From assembly GCA_026413225.1 (NCBI GenBank), contig CM048572.1:4712001-4776000 (forward strand): 64,000 bases of DNA. The letters run 5' to 3'. The notes under the pieces were generated by a model that worked only from the letters and a program-made list of their open reading frames with translations, was not told the origin of the DNA and did not search any database. Of this stretch, positions 47,017 to 58,122 are shown piece by piece (the stretch's first letter is position 1; every line of letters starts with the position of its first letter). The DNA comes from Otis tarda. Taxonomy: Eukaryota > Chordata > Aves > Otidiformes > Otididae. The position numbers and the translations under genes are program-made.

Positions 47017-48055
47017 GCAGGAAGCACTTTATATTTCACTCATGGAGCCAGGAGAACTATCACTAGGATGGATAGAGGTATAGATGTAGTGTTTGTAACT
47101 TTAATATAATCTCTGAATATTCCATGATTCCGTAATGTCTGTCATGCTGGGCTTGAGCCCTGTTGCTGATGAACTGCCTGAGGCACCGTGTAGCAAATGT
47201 GCTCTTTCAAAGGCTAAAACAAAGCAGAGAAAACCATATAATGAATTCCAGTCATGTAACACTATGGGCTAAGTAGAAGTGCCACTCCTTTACCAGGATC
47301 GTTGTAAGAAGGCATTTTTGAAACCACCCAGTGTAAGTGATAGCAGCCACCAGCCAAAACTCAAACATCTGTCTGCGTGTGGAATGGGCACATGTGGGAT
47401 ATATGCTAAAGCTTTGGAGTGTTTTGTAGGAAGACCGTGAAACCTGAGAGACAGTAGTGAAAATAATTTCATCAAGAAAGCCTGGAGAGAGATTTCTGGG
47501 CTGAGTGCTGGTCAGAAAGGCCACGATGTGAGCAGTTCTGTAGAACAAATCCTTTTCCACAGTTCGTGCCATGGAAGGAAGAATGGGGCTTTTAATGTTC
47601 TTTGTAAACAAACAGGATCTGGTAATTAACTCCACCTTCAGTTATTTTTCCCTTTATGCTCGAAAAAACATGCAAGTACCAAAATATTTTGGCTAACTGC
47701 CAAGGTCAAAAAGGCATAATAATAATCTACAATCTCTTGAAGCCTATGCAAGCTATAGGATTTATTACACTTCGATAGGGAATAATTAGGTCCTGAGAAC
47801 TCCTACCAAAGTTCTCAACATAAACATGTCTGACTTGCATCCCACAAGTACAACTGAAGGACAGGGAGGGGGAACCCCCCAAAACCACAATTAACAATTT
47901 TTGCTCCCCAGGGAGACCTGAAAATGTGGAACAGTGGCAGCAGGACTCAGACTTGGCAACATTTATCTAAGGGGACGTTCATTTGTTTTAACTTAAATTT
48001 TGAAAATGCAGTGTTTCAGCAGGAGTATGTATTACAGCAGTGGTGTGAAAGCAAA
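47017..48055. other. Unique DNA, no gene seen
   Basis: A minus-strand frame of 127 codons at 47252-47635 has no recognisable domain. Some sequence just before 48055 may belong to the adjoining LINE but cannot be matched. Confidence 0.45.
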
Positions 48056-48059
48056 GAAA

Positions 48060-48635
48060 AGGTACATAATGTTCTTGTCAAAATCAACATGGGAAGGAAA
48101 GGGGTAGCCAGCAGTGGAGGAAGAACTATTTAGGTACTTCTCAGAGAAGTTAGATGTATTTGAATTTATGGGGTCGGATGGAATTCACTTGAAGGTGATA
48201 AAAAAGTCAGCCAATGTGATTGTGAGCTGCTGTCTGAGGAGCATCACGCTGATCTGGGGGAGGTCCCTGATGATGTGAAAAGGCTGACGTTACTCCAGTC
48301 TGCCAGAACTGCAATGAGCAGCACCCAGGAGACAGTTAGCCCAGTCGGTCAGTGTGCAGGTCATGGAGCGTGTCTTCTTGTAACCCATTTTTAAACATAG
48401 GCTTGAAAGGACAAGATGAGTTTATGAAAGGCAAATCATACTTGAACAACATGACTGCTTTTGATTAAGAAATAACTGCTTGTATGGATACAGCACAGGA
48501 CAAAGTGTTTGTGGAGCTAAAGCCATGGCGGACCTGCCCTAGTGCTGGTAGTAGTCCCTCTCCAAGGAGCAGGTAGGGTCTGAGAACTTCAGTGGGCCCT
48601 TTCACCCCATTGTTTCTATGATTTTGTGGACCATA
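48060..48635 (+). mobile_element. Decayed CR1 LINE: reverse-transcriptase fragment plus 3' end
   Basis: Conceptual translation in shifting frames gives fragments matching CR1 reverse transcriptase in the right order. LDVFEFMGSDGIHLKVIKKS (from 48150) corresponds to the CR1 SMGPDGIHPRVLKELADVI region. VPDDVKRLTLLQ corresponds to VPEDWKKANVTPI. A segment reading NEQHPGDS then PS corresponds to KEDPGNYRPVS. DEFMKGKSYLNNMTAFD (near 48416-48466) corresponds to HGFTKGKSCLTNLVAF. At least two frame changes and a stop separate them. The 3' part, ending CCATTGTTTCTATGATTTTG, resembles the CR1 terminus with its TTCTATGATT words. The C-terminal half of the RT region is deleted between. It is an old, inactive, sense-strand insertion. 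Confidence 0.75.
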
Positions 48636-48639
48636 ATAA

Positions 48640-50276
48640 ATCAAGAGCTGGACTGAAACAAATGAGGAGCTGTCAAAATATTTGTGTATACATTTTTATA
48701 AGAAGAGAGGCTATACCTTAATATTCAGAGCATAAATCAAGTTTCTTTGGTTGAATACAGTCAGAGCTAGAGTTTATAATCAGGAAAGGAGCCTGGCCTT
48801 TACCAGGTTAGCAATATACAAAATCTGGGGACCCAAGTGAATTGTTTATATTAGCAATTAGCAGAAACCACGCAATACTTTGCTGGCATTGTCTGATATG
48901 AGAGTTTGAAGCTGGGAGGTCCAGATCCTACACTGAAGCTTTCAGACCACAATTCAAGAAAGATGGATGGATCCAGCTGGACCAGTTCTGCAGTATGCCT
49001 GGGCAGCCCTCGCTTTGTGTTAAACATTTTCAGGCTGAGAAACTTTAGAGTAGCGCAATTTTTCCAGCTTTTAGGAATGCCAAGAACCCTGCACCAGCTT
49101 CAGGGACTGAGGAGCTTTTCAAACCAGCCTTGTACTACCAAAGGGTCCTTCTGTGTTATTCTTAAAATGTTCTCCAGGTGTGACAGCTTTTTTGAACTGG
49201 TAAGATGTTTACCTAAGAGTGTACTGCATGGCAAATGCAACTGGAAAGCCCTTTAAAAGCAACCCCTGGCACTCAGTAAACACTGTCCTGACCAGATAGT
49301 CAGATCCTGCGTGTGGAAGCCCTTTGTGCTCATTGTTTATGAATGCAGTATGGCATGAGGATCCATGAGCTTTATGGACAATGAATTCTGAACCCCCTCA
49401 GAGAGTATTTGCCACAGAAACCTGAGTCGGAGAGCTGAACGCACCCCGTTGAGGAGAGCACATGCAGAAATAGTCTCTCATTTCTGGCTGCAGCTTATAC
49501 AGGCAGAGAGCTTGTTTACCTAATCTGAATATTTGACCTTTATATATTTTGGAAATATTATTTCTTTCCTCTTAATTATGTGGAAGGAGCACTTCCTTTC
49601 AGAGCTCTGATGGACGCCTCTATAAATAGCTACTTGCATTTCAGAACCTCACACTGAAGCCTTCAGCAAAGTCAGCATCCCTAGGACTTTTTAAGCCTGA
49701 GATAGGAACCACGTGGAGCTTAATCATTAATCACCAGTCCTTAATTAACAGCTCTGGGCTTTGAACAAAAGGCGCTTACTGCAAGGCTGCCGAGGGGCCC
49801 TGAACTCTTCAGTGCGCTTTCATTCAAGGGACCTGGTGGCCTTCCAAAGGGGGGCTGGTGGAGCAACCTTCTCCTCATGGGAAGGGTCACACTTCTCAGG
49901 AAGAGCAGATGTTTGTGGCCTGATCTCCATTTTCACAACTGTCCCATTGGCTGGCTGCAGGCTTGAGCTGTCTCAACACAAGGATGCTGCCAGCTTCCCC
50001 AAGGTGGATGAAGTAGTATGGCATCTCCAGAGCCCTGTTGCCTCCATCAGGTGAGGTGGGTTTTAACCAGAGGAAGGAGGAAAGTTGCTCCAGGCTTGGA
50101 AAATTTTATTGGGGAGTGTTCAAAATTGAGCACTCAGGAGAGAAAGAAAACATTGCTATAAAAGTTGACTCAGCCAATATTTTTCTGCATTCCTGCTGCT
50201 GTGATTGAAGATATTTGTTTTTAATATAGGTTTCTCCCATTTGTAGTCTGGCTTTCCTGTAGTAAAAACTAAAGGG
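48640..50276. other. Unique DNA, no gene seen
   Basis: Frames of 97-116 codons (48906-49256, 49761-50054) are unrecognised. Near 49500-49620 the AT-rich words are mildly enhancer-like. Confidence 0.45.
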
Positions 50277-50356
50277 CAGATCCTCAGCTGATATAAATCG
50301 GCTCCACTGAAGTTAATGGAGCTGTGCTGGTTTGTACCAGCTGAGGGATCTGGCTC
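50277..50356. repeat. 80-base imperfect palindrome, MITE-like ancient repeat
   Basis: The left arm begins CAGATCCTCAGCTGATATAA. The right arm, read on the opposite strand, begins CAGATCCCTCAGCTGGTACA. The arms match through about 36-40 bases with a few mismatches and small gaps, meeting near CTGAAGTTAATGGAGC. I recall very similar palindromic sequence as a dispersed old repeat in turtles and crocodilians, so a nonautonomous DNA-transposon relic is likely. The family name is not something I can give. Confidence 0.62.
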
Positions 50357-52721
50357 ATGCTGCAGTGCTCAATACTCCCATTACATTGCCATGATTATGA
50401 TCCTAATTCAGTAAAATGACTTCGTGGTGTAATAAAACCAACCCAGAGAATGGAAGATGAAAGGGCTTCCATTACCAACCAACCTGGTATTTTTCAGCAA
50501 AACTTTTTCCTTTATTTTCCCTTTTGTCAGACAGCACACTCAAACAAAACTTTTTACAGCAAATGTGTCCACCCTGACAAAACTTTTCCTGGGAAAGGCT
50601 TCTTGGCTTCAGCGTCCTGCCTGCCCGTAGGCGGAAAACACGCATGGCAAACTTTGGTGGCCATGGGTCAGGGCACGGTGAGGCTTGTGCAGGAAGATGG
50701 ATTGAATCTTTAAAGGACAGGAGTGATACTACAGAGCAGCTAAAGCCCTGAGGTAACCTTGACTTCTGAACAGGGTTATTTATTGTGCTAGCGTATACAG
50801 TAGAGTTATCATACTGGTGGGTAGAGCATCGATCATTCAACTCAGCTCTGCCCTGTCTAGTGTTTCTTGGTCTTCTGCACTGGGAGAGGGAGCCCAGTTG
50901 TATATAGCTACATCCTTCCCTGTTGCAGGGGTAGATGATGTGTTGGTGGTTTTCCCCCTTCTGATGGAACCTTCAGTGAGCAGCAGAAGATGCTGGGCTT
51001 GAGAAGTGGTGAGCATGATCACCTGCGCTGCCTTATTGCTCAGAGCTGTTGAGCACCGAAGGGAAGGAAAAGACACAAAGACCTAAGTAAAGGCAGATAG
51101 ATGCACAGCTAGATCCCTAGGATGAAATATTTTGTTTGCCATAGCACTGCTGAGCTGCACACAGGTTTTTCTGTGCCAGGAGGGATTTTTACAGGGACAT
51201 TGCTAAATGGAGGCAGTAAATTTAACTTTAAAGGACCATGAATTGAAGCTTTTGGCTAAGAGCTGAAATGCTGTTACTCTTTACTGGGCCCTTTTAACTT
51301 CACTTGGAACAGGACAGTATATTTTACTTCTAAGGCCCTTGGAAGTTGAAGGCCCTGCCTGTGTCAGGTCTCATTCAGCTCCTTGGGAGCTGGGGCTTTG
51401 CGGAGCAGCAGTCCAACACTGAGGTGGACCTTTCAAGGTGAACAGGAATCAGCCCAGCTTTTCTGGGTAGAAGTGAAATATAAAAAGATCCCATCAATGG
51501 GTGAAGGAGAGCTGTGGGTGACACTTCCACCAGCTGGGAGGAGCACTGTGCCATTGCAAAATGAAGTCTCAGTACCATTTTAAGTGCCAGAAAAGCTGAA
51601 GGGACACACACACGTTTCAAAGGCAGGAAAAAACAATGTCCTGAATTAGCAGTTCATTTGACTCCTGCTTCCAGGCTGGAGCTGGTCCCCTAGCAGCAGT
51701 CGTATGAATGCTGATTCAAAGATGTTGTCTTCCTATGTACTCAACAGTTTGAAACAACCTAAGCTAGTCCTGGTTTTGACCCCTCTGGTGATACGTTCCA
51801 ATTTTAATCTAGTTACACCTTCTGCTTCTTTTAAGGAAAAACACTGGTTCTGCACTAAACTCTACCCAGAAGAAGCAGAACTTCTCTTGCTAGTATCTAG
51901 TTGCAACTTACTGCAACTGCTTCTAAAATGTGTCCCCAGGGTTTGACATTATTCCTGAGACAGGGATATTCAGTGTGTGGATGACAGACTGCAAGCCCCT
52001 AGTAAAGGTGGAATTGGGCTGCCTTTGGCACCCGTGTTCTCCTCTTCCAGGTCTTAATGAAACATTGGAAATTCTTGCATTTGGCACAGGCTGACAGTAG
52101 AAGTTGTCCTGGCTGTCTGCTCCAAGACAAGGCTCTTGGATTGGCAGAGGATCGTTCCTCTCAACATGAGCATTGTGTGGTTGGGTCTGAGAGTTTCAGC
52201 AGCGGGAGGCTCTAATTACCCAAAGGGACTAGGATTCTTGCACTAGCAGCTGGTATTAAAAGAAAGCTTTGAAAGAAGGACCCAAGCTGGTAGGCTGAGG
52301 TTGCAGGAGGCTGCCTATGGGTTTTACTTTTGAGATAGATATGCCCATTTCTTCCATTAATTAGAGAAAAGGGTGATTGATCTGGAAACTTTTGCAGAGC
52401 CCAGGTGTCTGCTTCCTTAGCCAGACATTTGTGGCCAAGCACCTACCTGGAGCTCAAAGAACCTCACTACTCCTGGGGATTAATGCCCCATTCCTGAAAA
52501 GAGGAGGCAGAGTCTACCACCACAGCTGGAGCGGTGGGCAAAGAAAGAGGTTGCTGGATCTAATCAGGCAAAGAAAAGCTTTGGAGCATATGGACCCCAA
52601 TGTGTGGTCCAAGTACAACAGCTTGGTGAGTGTCCTGCAGGGAGACTTTTACTAGCGCTGCAACAACAATTCATCATTGCTTGAAGGCTTGATGGGTCTG
52701 GTACTCCTCGTCTTAATTGAC
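50357..52721. other. Unique DNA, no gene seen
   Basis: Unrecognised frames of 60-122 codons occur on both strands (for example 50472-50840 minus). No RNA gene or repeat is seen. Confidence 0.5.
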
Positions 52722-52797
52722 CTCGGCTGGAGACCTGTGTTTCAGTCCAGCTCAGTCACAAAGGACCTGGTCTGTGCTTGGGCCTTAAAGAGGAGAT
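52722..52797 (+). mobile_element. Possible MIR-type SINE relic (5' half)
   Basis: GACCTGTGTTTCAGTCCAGC and CTCAGTCAC align with the MIR tRNA-like part (GCCTGGGTTCGAATCCCGGCTCTGCCAC). CTGTGCTTGGGCCTTAAAG then aligns with GTGACCTTGGGCAAGTCACTTAA. The match is weak but in the right order. Confidence 0.35.
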
Positions 52798-53269
52798 TTA
52801 TCAGAAAATCACATGATTAATGGAACTGAGTGATCTCTGTTCAAGAATGGCCAGGAATTGAATTAACAGAAGAGGGATTTTGGCAGGTGTGAAGCGCTGG
52901 CAAAGCCGAGACCCCAGTCTGTGGAGGCAGAGCACCCCTGGCCTTGCAGGGGTGCAGCCGCTGGGTGGGGGTGGCTTTGGGAGTCAAGGAGGAGGTTATC
53001 AGCCGGCAGAGCTGGAGGTACAATACCCTGGGCTTATTTTTGGATAAAAACAGTGTGTGTGGATTATTAACCCTTCACACAGCAGTGCCAAAATTAGGAT
53101 TGCTCTTAGTCCTTTGGCTGGAAGGGTGAAAGTAAGCAGGAGGTTAACAGCAGTTGATATCCCCAAGTACATGGTGATGGAGGGCGAGGAATAAATTAAC
53201 AAAGAGAGAGAAATCGTCAGATACTGTCCTCCTTGCCTGCTTTTTTCCCACTCTTAATTCTTTTTCCCT
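52798..53269. other. Unique DNA, no gene seen
   Basis: Short frames only (52841-53202). Confidence 0.5.
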
Positions 53270-53470
53270 CCATGTCAACACCAAACAAGACAGGACTAAA
53301 ATTAATGGGGAAAGCAGCAATTAGCAAATTAGGTTAGCGGCGTGTTGCAGTGTGCCATGGCTGCCAGGTGTGAGGGGCTCTGGCAGTATATTTATTAATG
53401 GCTGTCAGAAAAGTGACACTTTGATGAATGAAGCTGGGTAATAGGCACCCTCTGACAGCGAGCACCGAGA
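53270..53470. promoter_or_regulatory. Candidate conserved noncoding element
   Basis: CTAAAATTAATGGGGAAAGC, GCAATTAGCAAATTAGG, GTATATTTATTAATGGC and GCTGGGTAATAGGCACC fall within 180 bases, and there is no repeat. Confidence 0.38.
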
Positions 53471-53689
53471 GGCCTCAACATGCTAAACTGCAAAATCAAA
53501 CCTTTTTTAACCCCCCTACAAAAATACACCAACAAAAATTCTCCCTGGTGCAAGAGGAGCGGTGATATCAGGAAATGGAGTACTCGTTCTCCTCTATTTT
53601 TTTTTTTTTTTTTCCCCTGTAACTTGCTGAGGAGTTGTCAGGTTTGAAGGTTTTTTGTTTCCTTGGAATACGGGACTCAAGAATTTATA
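53471..53689. other. Unique DNA with T17
   Basis: A T17 run is at 53597-53613. No gene is seen. Confidence 0.6.
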
Positions 53690-53935
53690 AATGCAGGCAG
53701 CTTAAAACCGTACGGCCTGCTCTTCTGTTTGGTCTATCCCATTAGCGCTATCAAAGCCAGCAGTGCTACCCTCACACCTTCTGGGCTTTGCCTTTTAACC
53801 ATAATGGCATTAGTAACCCGCGAACCAGCTCCTCAGTAAGATATTGATGTCTCTTGGCTGGTGGTCAGCAATTTCTGATCCTAATTAACGCCACTGAGAC
53901 ATGTCCAGAAGCCCGTGTTGTGTATAGGAACAGGT
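53690..53935. promoter_or_regulatory. Candidate conserved noncoding element
   Basis: TCCCATTAGCGCTATCAAAG, CATAATGGCATTAGTAACCC, CGCGAACCAGC and CCTAATTAACGCCACTG combine TAAT cores with retained CpG dinucleotides. CpG retained in AT-rich DNA is what purifying selection on a conserved element often leaves. Confidence 0.4.
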
Positions 53936-54555
53936 AAAGTGTAAGCATAAGGTGAAACACCTCTGAAATAGTTTCACCAGTGGCTTTGCTGCATCCTGAT
54001 GCTTTCACTCTTGGTAATTTCAGCGTTGAGTCCCTTCTGATGACTGCGTTGTTACTGTTGGAGATCAGCTAGGCTAGCGATCGTTTAGGAGCGTTGCTGT
54101 GCCGGGCGTGGGGTGCGTGGCAGGGCGTGGGTCCGCGTGGGGAACATCTACGCTGCTGGTTTGTGCCTGAATTCACAGGATGCTGAACCCTTGGCCAACA
54201 CTTGGGGGAAATTTTCTTTAAAAAAAAAAATATATATATATATTTCATACTAAAGTTCTTGAGGAGATTAATCTAGCTGCTGGGAGAGCGTCTGGATAAA
54301 AGATCACTCTGAAAATATTGGGGTACATGGAATTTTTTCCCAGGTTTTTAGACTTTGTGTTGCACGCTGAGGTAGGGTTTGTGCAGCACTTCAACAGCTC
54401 AGCAGAGAGCTGCTCAAATCCCCCAATTCCATGGAGAAATTGAATACATTTTTATAAAATTCTGGTTCTGGTTTTGGCCAGCTAAAAGGACTATGTAAGT
54501 TTTGATTAAAAACATGAGAAGAAATGTAAATCATATCCCAGGCGTTCATCTGTTC
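53936..54555. other. Unique DNA with an A10/TA repeat
   Basis: An A10 run followed by (TA)n lies at about 54222-54244. There is otherwise no recognised feature. Confidence 0.55.
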
Positions 54556-54559
54556 TTCT

Positions 54560-54775
54560 AGTTTGAAATGAAGCTGAAGGCTCTTTCTGGAATTATCCGC
54601 CAGGATCTGCGGGCTTGTTAAATTTGGATTGGCACTTGAAGCAAATCTAAAATTATTCTCTTATGTTTAAATAATTGTATTTAGTTTCCTAATTTGGCTG
54701 GTAAGTTTATCAGAAGATAATTGAACTTTTAAAAGTATAATCTGACCAGACGGTAGGAAATAGGTTAAAATAAAC
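54560..54775. promoter_or_regulatory. Candidate conserved noncoding element
   Basis: GGAATTATCCGCCAGGATCT, GCAAATCTAAAATTATTC, GTTTAAATAATTGTATTTAG and GAAGATAATTGAAC lie in repeat-free sequence. The block sits just left of the CpG-rich patch at 54.95 kb. Confidence 0.35.
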
Positions 54776-54790
54776 TTTCTTTCTGAAACT

Positions 54791-55390
54791 TTGCTCCATT
54801 TGCACTTGCTTTCTCATGAAAACACTCTGTCTGCACAGCTCCGACCTGCGAGGTGCACGTTCTTAAACCAAACAACTCCTGAACGAAACCAGGTTATTCC
54901 CTCTTGCTCCAGAATTCAACAGATCTCTGCCAAGAAAAACCAGCGGAGCCACCAGTGCAGCCGGCTACCGGTGTCGGCTTCTGCAGCAGCCAGCTGCCCC
55001 GGCCCGCGTCCCCACCGGTGCGGGCGCCGCGTTCGCGTGGGTTTGTGGGTGCCCGGCTCCAGCAGCGCCCTGGTTCCTGTTCGTGGCATCCGCAACGCGC
55101 AGCAGCTCAGCTCTGCCCTCCCTTGCGAGGACGATGATGTTTTCAGGGCTCGGCAAGCCAAAGGTTACCGATACGTTGTGCTTTCAGGTAAAGGTGGATC
55201 TGGATCTGGTCTAAACAAGGTATTGCTTTGTGCTGCGCTAAAAATAAAAATAAAAATAATTTTAAAAAAAGAGAAAAAAAGAAATAGCAAACAGACAGGA
55301 CAAACTATTCTCAAGCTGCTTTTGTTTCTTAATGTAACTTTTATTGTTGTTACTAAAGAACGCATTAGAGTTCTCTTTGCTTTTACATAG
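54791..55390 (+). other. 199-codon open frame across a CpG-rich patch; coding status doubtful
   Basis: The most CpG-dense segment of the window lies inside (about 54955-55140: CCCCACCGGTGCGGGCGCCG, GCGTTCGCGTGGG). The frame's length is largely due to that GC richness and to a lysine tract from AAAATAAAAATAAAAATA at about 55238-55292. TTTCAG/GTAAAG at 55187 has the form of a splice donor, so the CpG patch could be a first exon of a + strand transcript. The predicted residues match no family I know. Frames of 145 and 81 codons overlap on the minus strand. Confidence 0.15.
54950..55150. promoter_or_regulatory. Short CpG island-like patch
   Basis: About 200 bases are very GC-rich with many CpG, the densest in the window. 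It could be a small promoter or an orphan CpG island, and no TATA word lies just upstream. Confidence 0.4.
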
Positions 55391-57559
55391 GGTTGAACAA
55401 CCAGAAACAGATTCACCGCTTGTTTTTTAAGGACTCTTCCAGCTGGCAGCATGCACAGCACGAACCCCAGGCTGGAAGTTGGGCAGTCAGCTTCGTTAGC
55501 CTCTCGTGGGTGCTTGTTCTCGTTCCTGCTCGCTGCAGCCGGTGTTGGAGCAGTGCCGTGCCAGCTCCGTCCCAGTACCTCACTTTGCAAGCCAGGTGAC
55601 AAACGCTGTTGTTTCGGGTGATGGTTTCAACAAAGTGAGCACGTCTGCAGGTTTCAATGAGATTTAATTTGGCTGGTGAAGTTCTTGTAAGGGGTTCCTG
55701 AGTAAGGCGAAAGTGCAGTTCTCCAGTTTCACCGGCGGTGTGCAGAAGTTTATGGGTTCATTGCAGACCAGTAAACTCAGGATTTCCAAGTCCTGCGTTA
55801 GCCTGTTAACTTCAGGGCTGTTCTTCCCACTCCACAACCTTCCCTAGCCAGCTCCTTTCCTGTTTTAAAGAGGATTTGCTGCTCTTCATGTTCTCCATTA
55901 AATGAATTCACAAAGCCTGTCGCTGTGGAAGCACACACCAAACATTTTTCCCACTTAGGCTGATGCCTATGGTTTACATCTCCTTACCATTGACTTGTAC
56001 AGGAGTCAGCAAGGGGAAGACCTCTGACTTTGCTCTCAATCTGTGTCATGATGGGGAAGCCTCCCAGCTCTGGTAATCCATCATGCTGCACTGATAGAAG
56101 CTTAAAGAGTAAGCAAAGATGAAGAAGTTCCCCAGGCTGAACTTGTATTGGCTTTACAAGGAAAAACGCTGCTGGAAGTTCCCTCCGTGTTGGCTGGGTG
56201 TGATGCGAGGGTGCCTTTACCCATTGCTCACTGTGGCTCCAGCAGCATCAGTTGCTTCTGCTCCTCCCTAGGCTCTGGCCAGCCTCGTCTGTATGAAGAT
56301 GAGTATTTTTTTCATAATAGTGCGCTTGGTGTCCACCTGCCCAAGCTGGTTTTTGTTTTCTTGTTGCTGTCAGCTCAGCAGTGCTGTCATTTTCCAGGTA
56401 CGTGGTGTGTAATTAATGAGAATGTCATTTCCATGATGCTTTCAAAGACTATATGGGGAGTCTGAGAATTATTTCAGTCAATGCCTTAGGATAGCTTTTA
56501 AAAAAAAAAAAAAAAATTAAGAAAACTGTCATCTTGGTTGCTTGGTTTGGGGATACCGCTGGAGGGAAATTGCTGTGCTGATGTTTTTAAGGACAGCCAG
56601 ACTTGACCTATTAATAAAGACACAGAGCCCAGGTTTACGTGCCACCAACCAGGGCAGTTGAGTGTACAGGGCAGGGCTTGCCGGCTCTTCCCAAACTGGC
56701 AGCACTGGCAGTGCCAGCCTCCTCCCTGTGTGCTGTAAGGAGGGGGATCTCCTTAGGATGGTCTCAAGAGGTGGTCGTTGTGTGTAGTGGGTCAGGTCCT
56801 GCCCTGTGGAGCTGGAGGGTAGAAGGACATGTGGTGGCTTGGCCCAGAGTCCTCCCTGGTGCTCCTGCTGCCCCTCGGGGCTGGCTGGGCTGGGCAGAGG
56901 TGCTGCCCGGGATACAGGTATTTTATTACACCTGTTATTTCTTTCACAGGAGTAATAAGTCTGCTTTACGGGAGACCCCGAGTGACTCTGTAAGGAACAC
57001 GGAGATTGGTTTTAGCCACCTTTGCTCCCCAGGACATTGCTGTCCCAAACACTGGATCAGAGTGCCCAGGCGCAGGCTCCGGTGATGCATGGCGTGCATC
57101 CTAGGAACCGGTCTTTCTGCTCATTCAGGGACATCCTCTGCCACTCTCCTCCTGGGCAAATATCCCCAGGCGTCTCTCCTGAGCCTTATATTGCTATATA
57201 CTCTAATTTTACTTTGATATTTGCAAAAGAGAGGGGTGAAGGACTCACAGGCAGCAAATGCTTCTCTTTGGCTCCTTTCTGCCTCAGTTTTATGAAGCGA
57301 TATTAACATTTCTCAGCACTGATCATTCCCCCAAGCCCTACAGCAGAGCTACGCAGTTATGCTCCCTGCAGAGCTCATGTCTCATGGGTTGGCCAAGGGA
57401 AGGGGTGGCTTTGCTTTGTGGCAGCATCATGGTCCGCGCTTCTAGGCTGCCACTTTCATCAGGGAACACAGCATGCTCTGCCTCCATGTACTGGACAGGC
57501 TTATGTTTTGATTTTGCATGTTTCTTTTTTTTAAGAAGGTGAATGTTTGAAAACAATGA
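55391..57559. other. Unique DNA, no gene seen
   Basis: An A17 run is at 56500-56516. Frames up to 148 codons (56639-57085) lie in GC-rich sequence and are unrecognised. The CCATTGACTTGTACAGGAGTC area near 55987 faintly resembles another old palindromic repeat but is too short to call. Confidence 0.45.
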
Positions 57560-57599
57560 AGTTACTGTTTATTTCAGTGTATTTCTGAGCATTGTGGAT

Positions 57600-58000
57600 G
57601 TTTTATTCCCGATAACCTGCAAGTGCCTCTTGGGTGGGTGAGATGCACGCAAAGCTTAGCGTGTGCACGCGTGTGTCTCCTGTGATATACGGAGCTTCGG
57701 CGCTGCAGCTGCCATTAGTGTTAATGGGCTAAAACCCTTCACATCAAGCTGAGAATATACTCCCACTAATTGTGTACCAGCCATCTCCTGGGACCTTGGT
57801 GAGAATGATGCATCCGAGGCGAGGCGCTTTCAGTGATGCGATGCCGCGGGATGAATAAATAAGGGGCTAAAGTTAGAGGCTGGTTCAGGAAGCCTGATTC
57901 AGTGCCAGCATTATAACACTGGGAAATCAGATAAACGCGATGCCAACCTTTATCCTCTTGGTCCTGGCCTAGTCCACTGCTGCACGGTACCATCTTCTGA
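57600..58000. promoter_or_regulatory. Candidate conserved noncoding block
   Basis: GCGTGTGCACGCGTGTG, CTGCCATTAGTGTTAATGGG, CTCCCACTAATTGTGTACC, GGGATGAATAAATAAGG and CAGATAAACGCGATGCC combine CpG retention with TAAT and GATA words. The block leads directly into the inverted-repeat cluster that follows. Confidence 0.4.
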
Positions 58001-58001
58001 G

Positions 58002-58122
58002 CCATACATCACCGCTCAGCCTCACCTTGATGATGTATGGTGCCCATAGATCCTTATAGCGGGAGTGCTCTCTGATGTATTGCGTCAATACATCACGGAC
58101 AGTGTTCGCCCGGGTGATGTAT
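58002..58122. repeat. Cluster of five TGATGTAT words forming two perfect inverted repeats
   Basis: TGATGTAT occurs on + at 58031-58038, 58073-58080 and 58115-58122, and on - (ATACATCA) at 58004-58011 and 58088-58095. CCATACATCA (58002-58011) and TGATGTATGG (58031-58040) are perfect 10-base complements with a 19-base loop. TGATGTATTG (58073-58082) and CAATACATCA (58086-58095) are perfect 10-base complements with loop CGT. The + copies are exactly 42 bases apart each time. No transposon family I know explains it. A multi-site regulatory element or a structured transcript is possible. Confidence 0.85.

Noticed and set aside
46992-47020. T25-GCAG as a functional splice acceptor
   Set aside because: No donor-bounded exon is visible downstream. 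Any T run followed by CAG looks like this.
49961-50050. Possible 90-base exon bounded by CTGCAG and ATCAG/GTGAGG
   Set aside because: The upstream pyrimidine tract is poor, and the interval resembles chance splice words.
54791-55390. 199-codon plus-strand frame as a real gene
   Set aside because: Its length comes from a CpG-rich patch and an A-rich tract, and the residues match no family I know.
55975-56020. Second copy of an old palindromic repeat around CCATTGACTTGTACAGGAGTC
   Set aside because: Too short and diverged to distinguish from chance.
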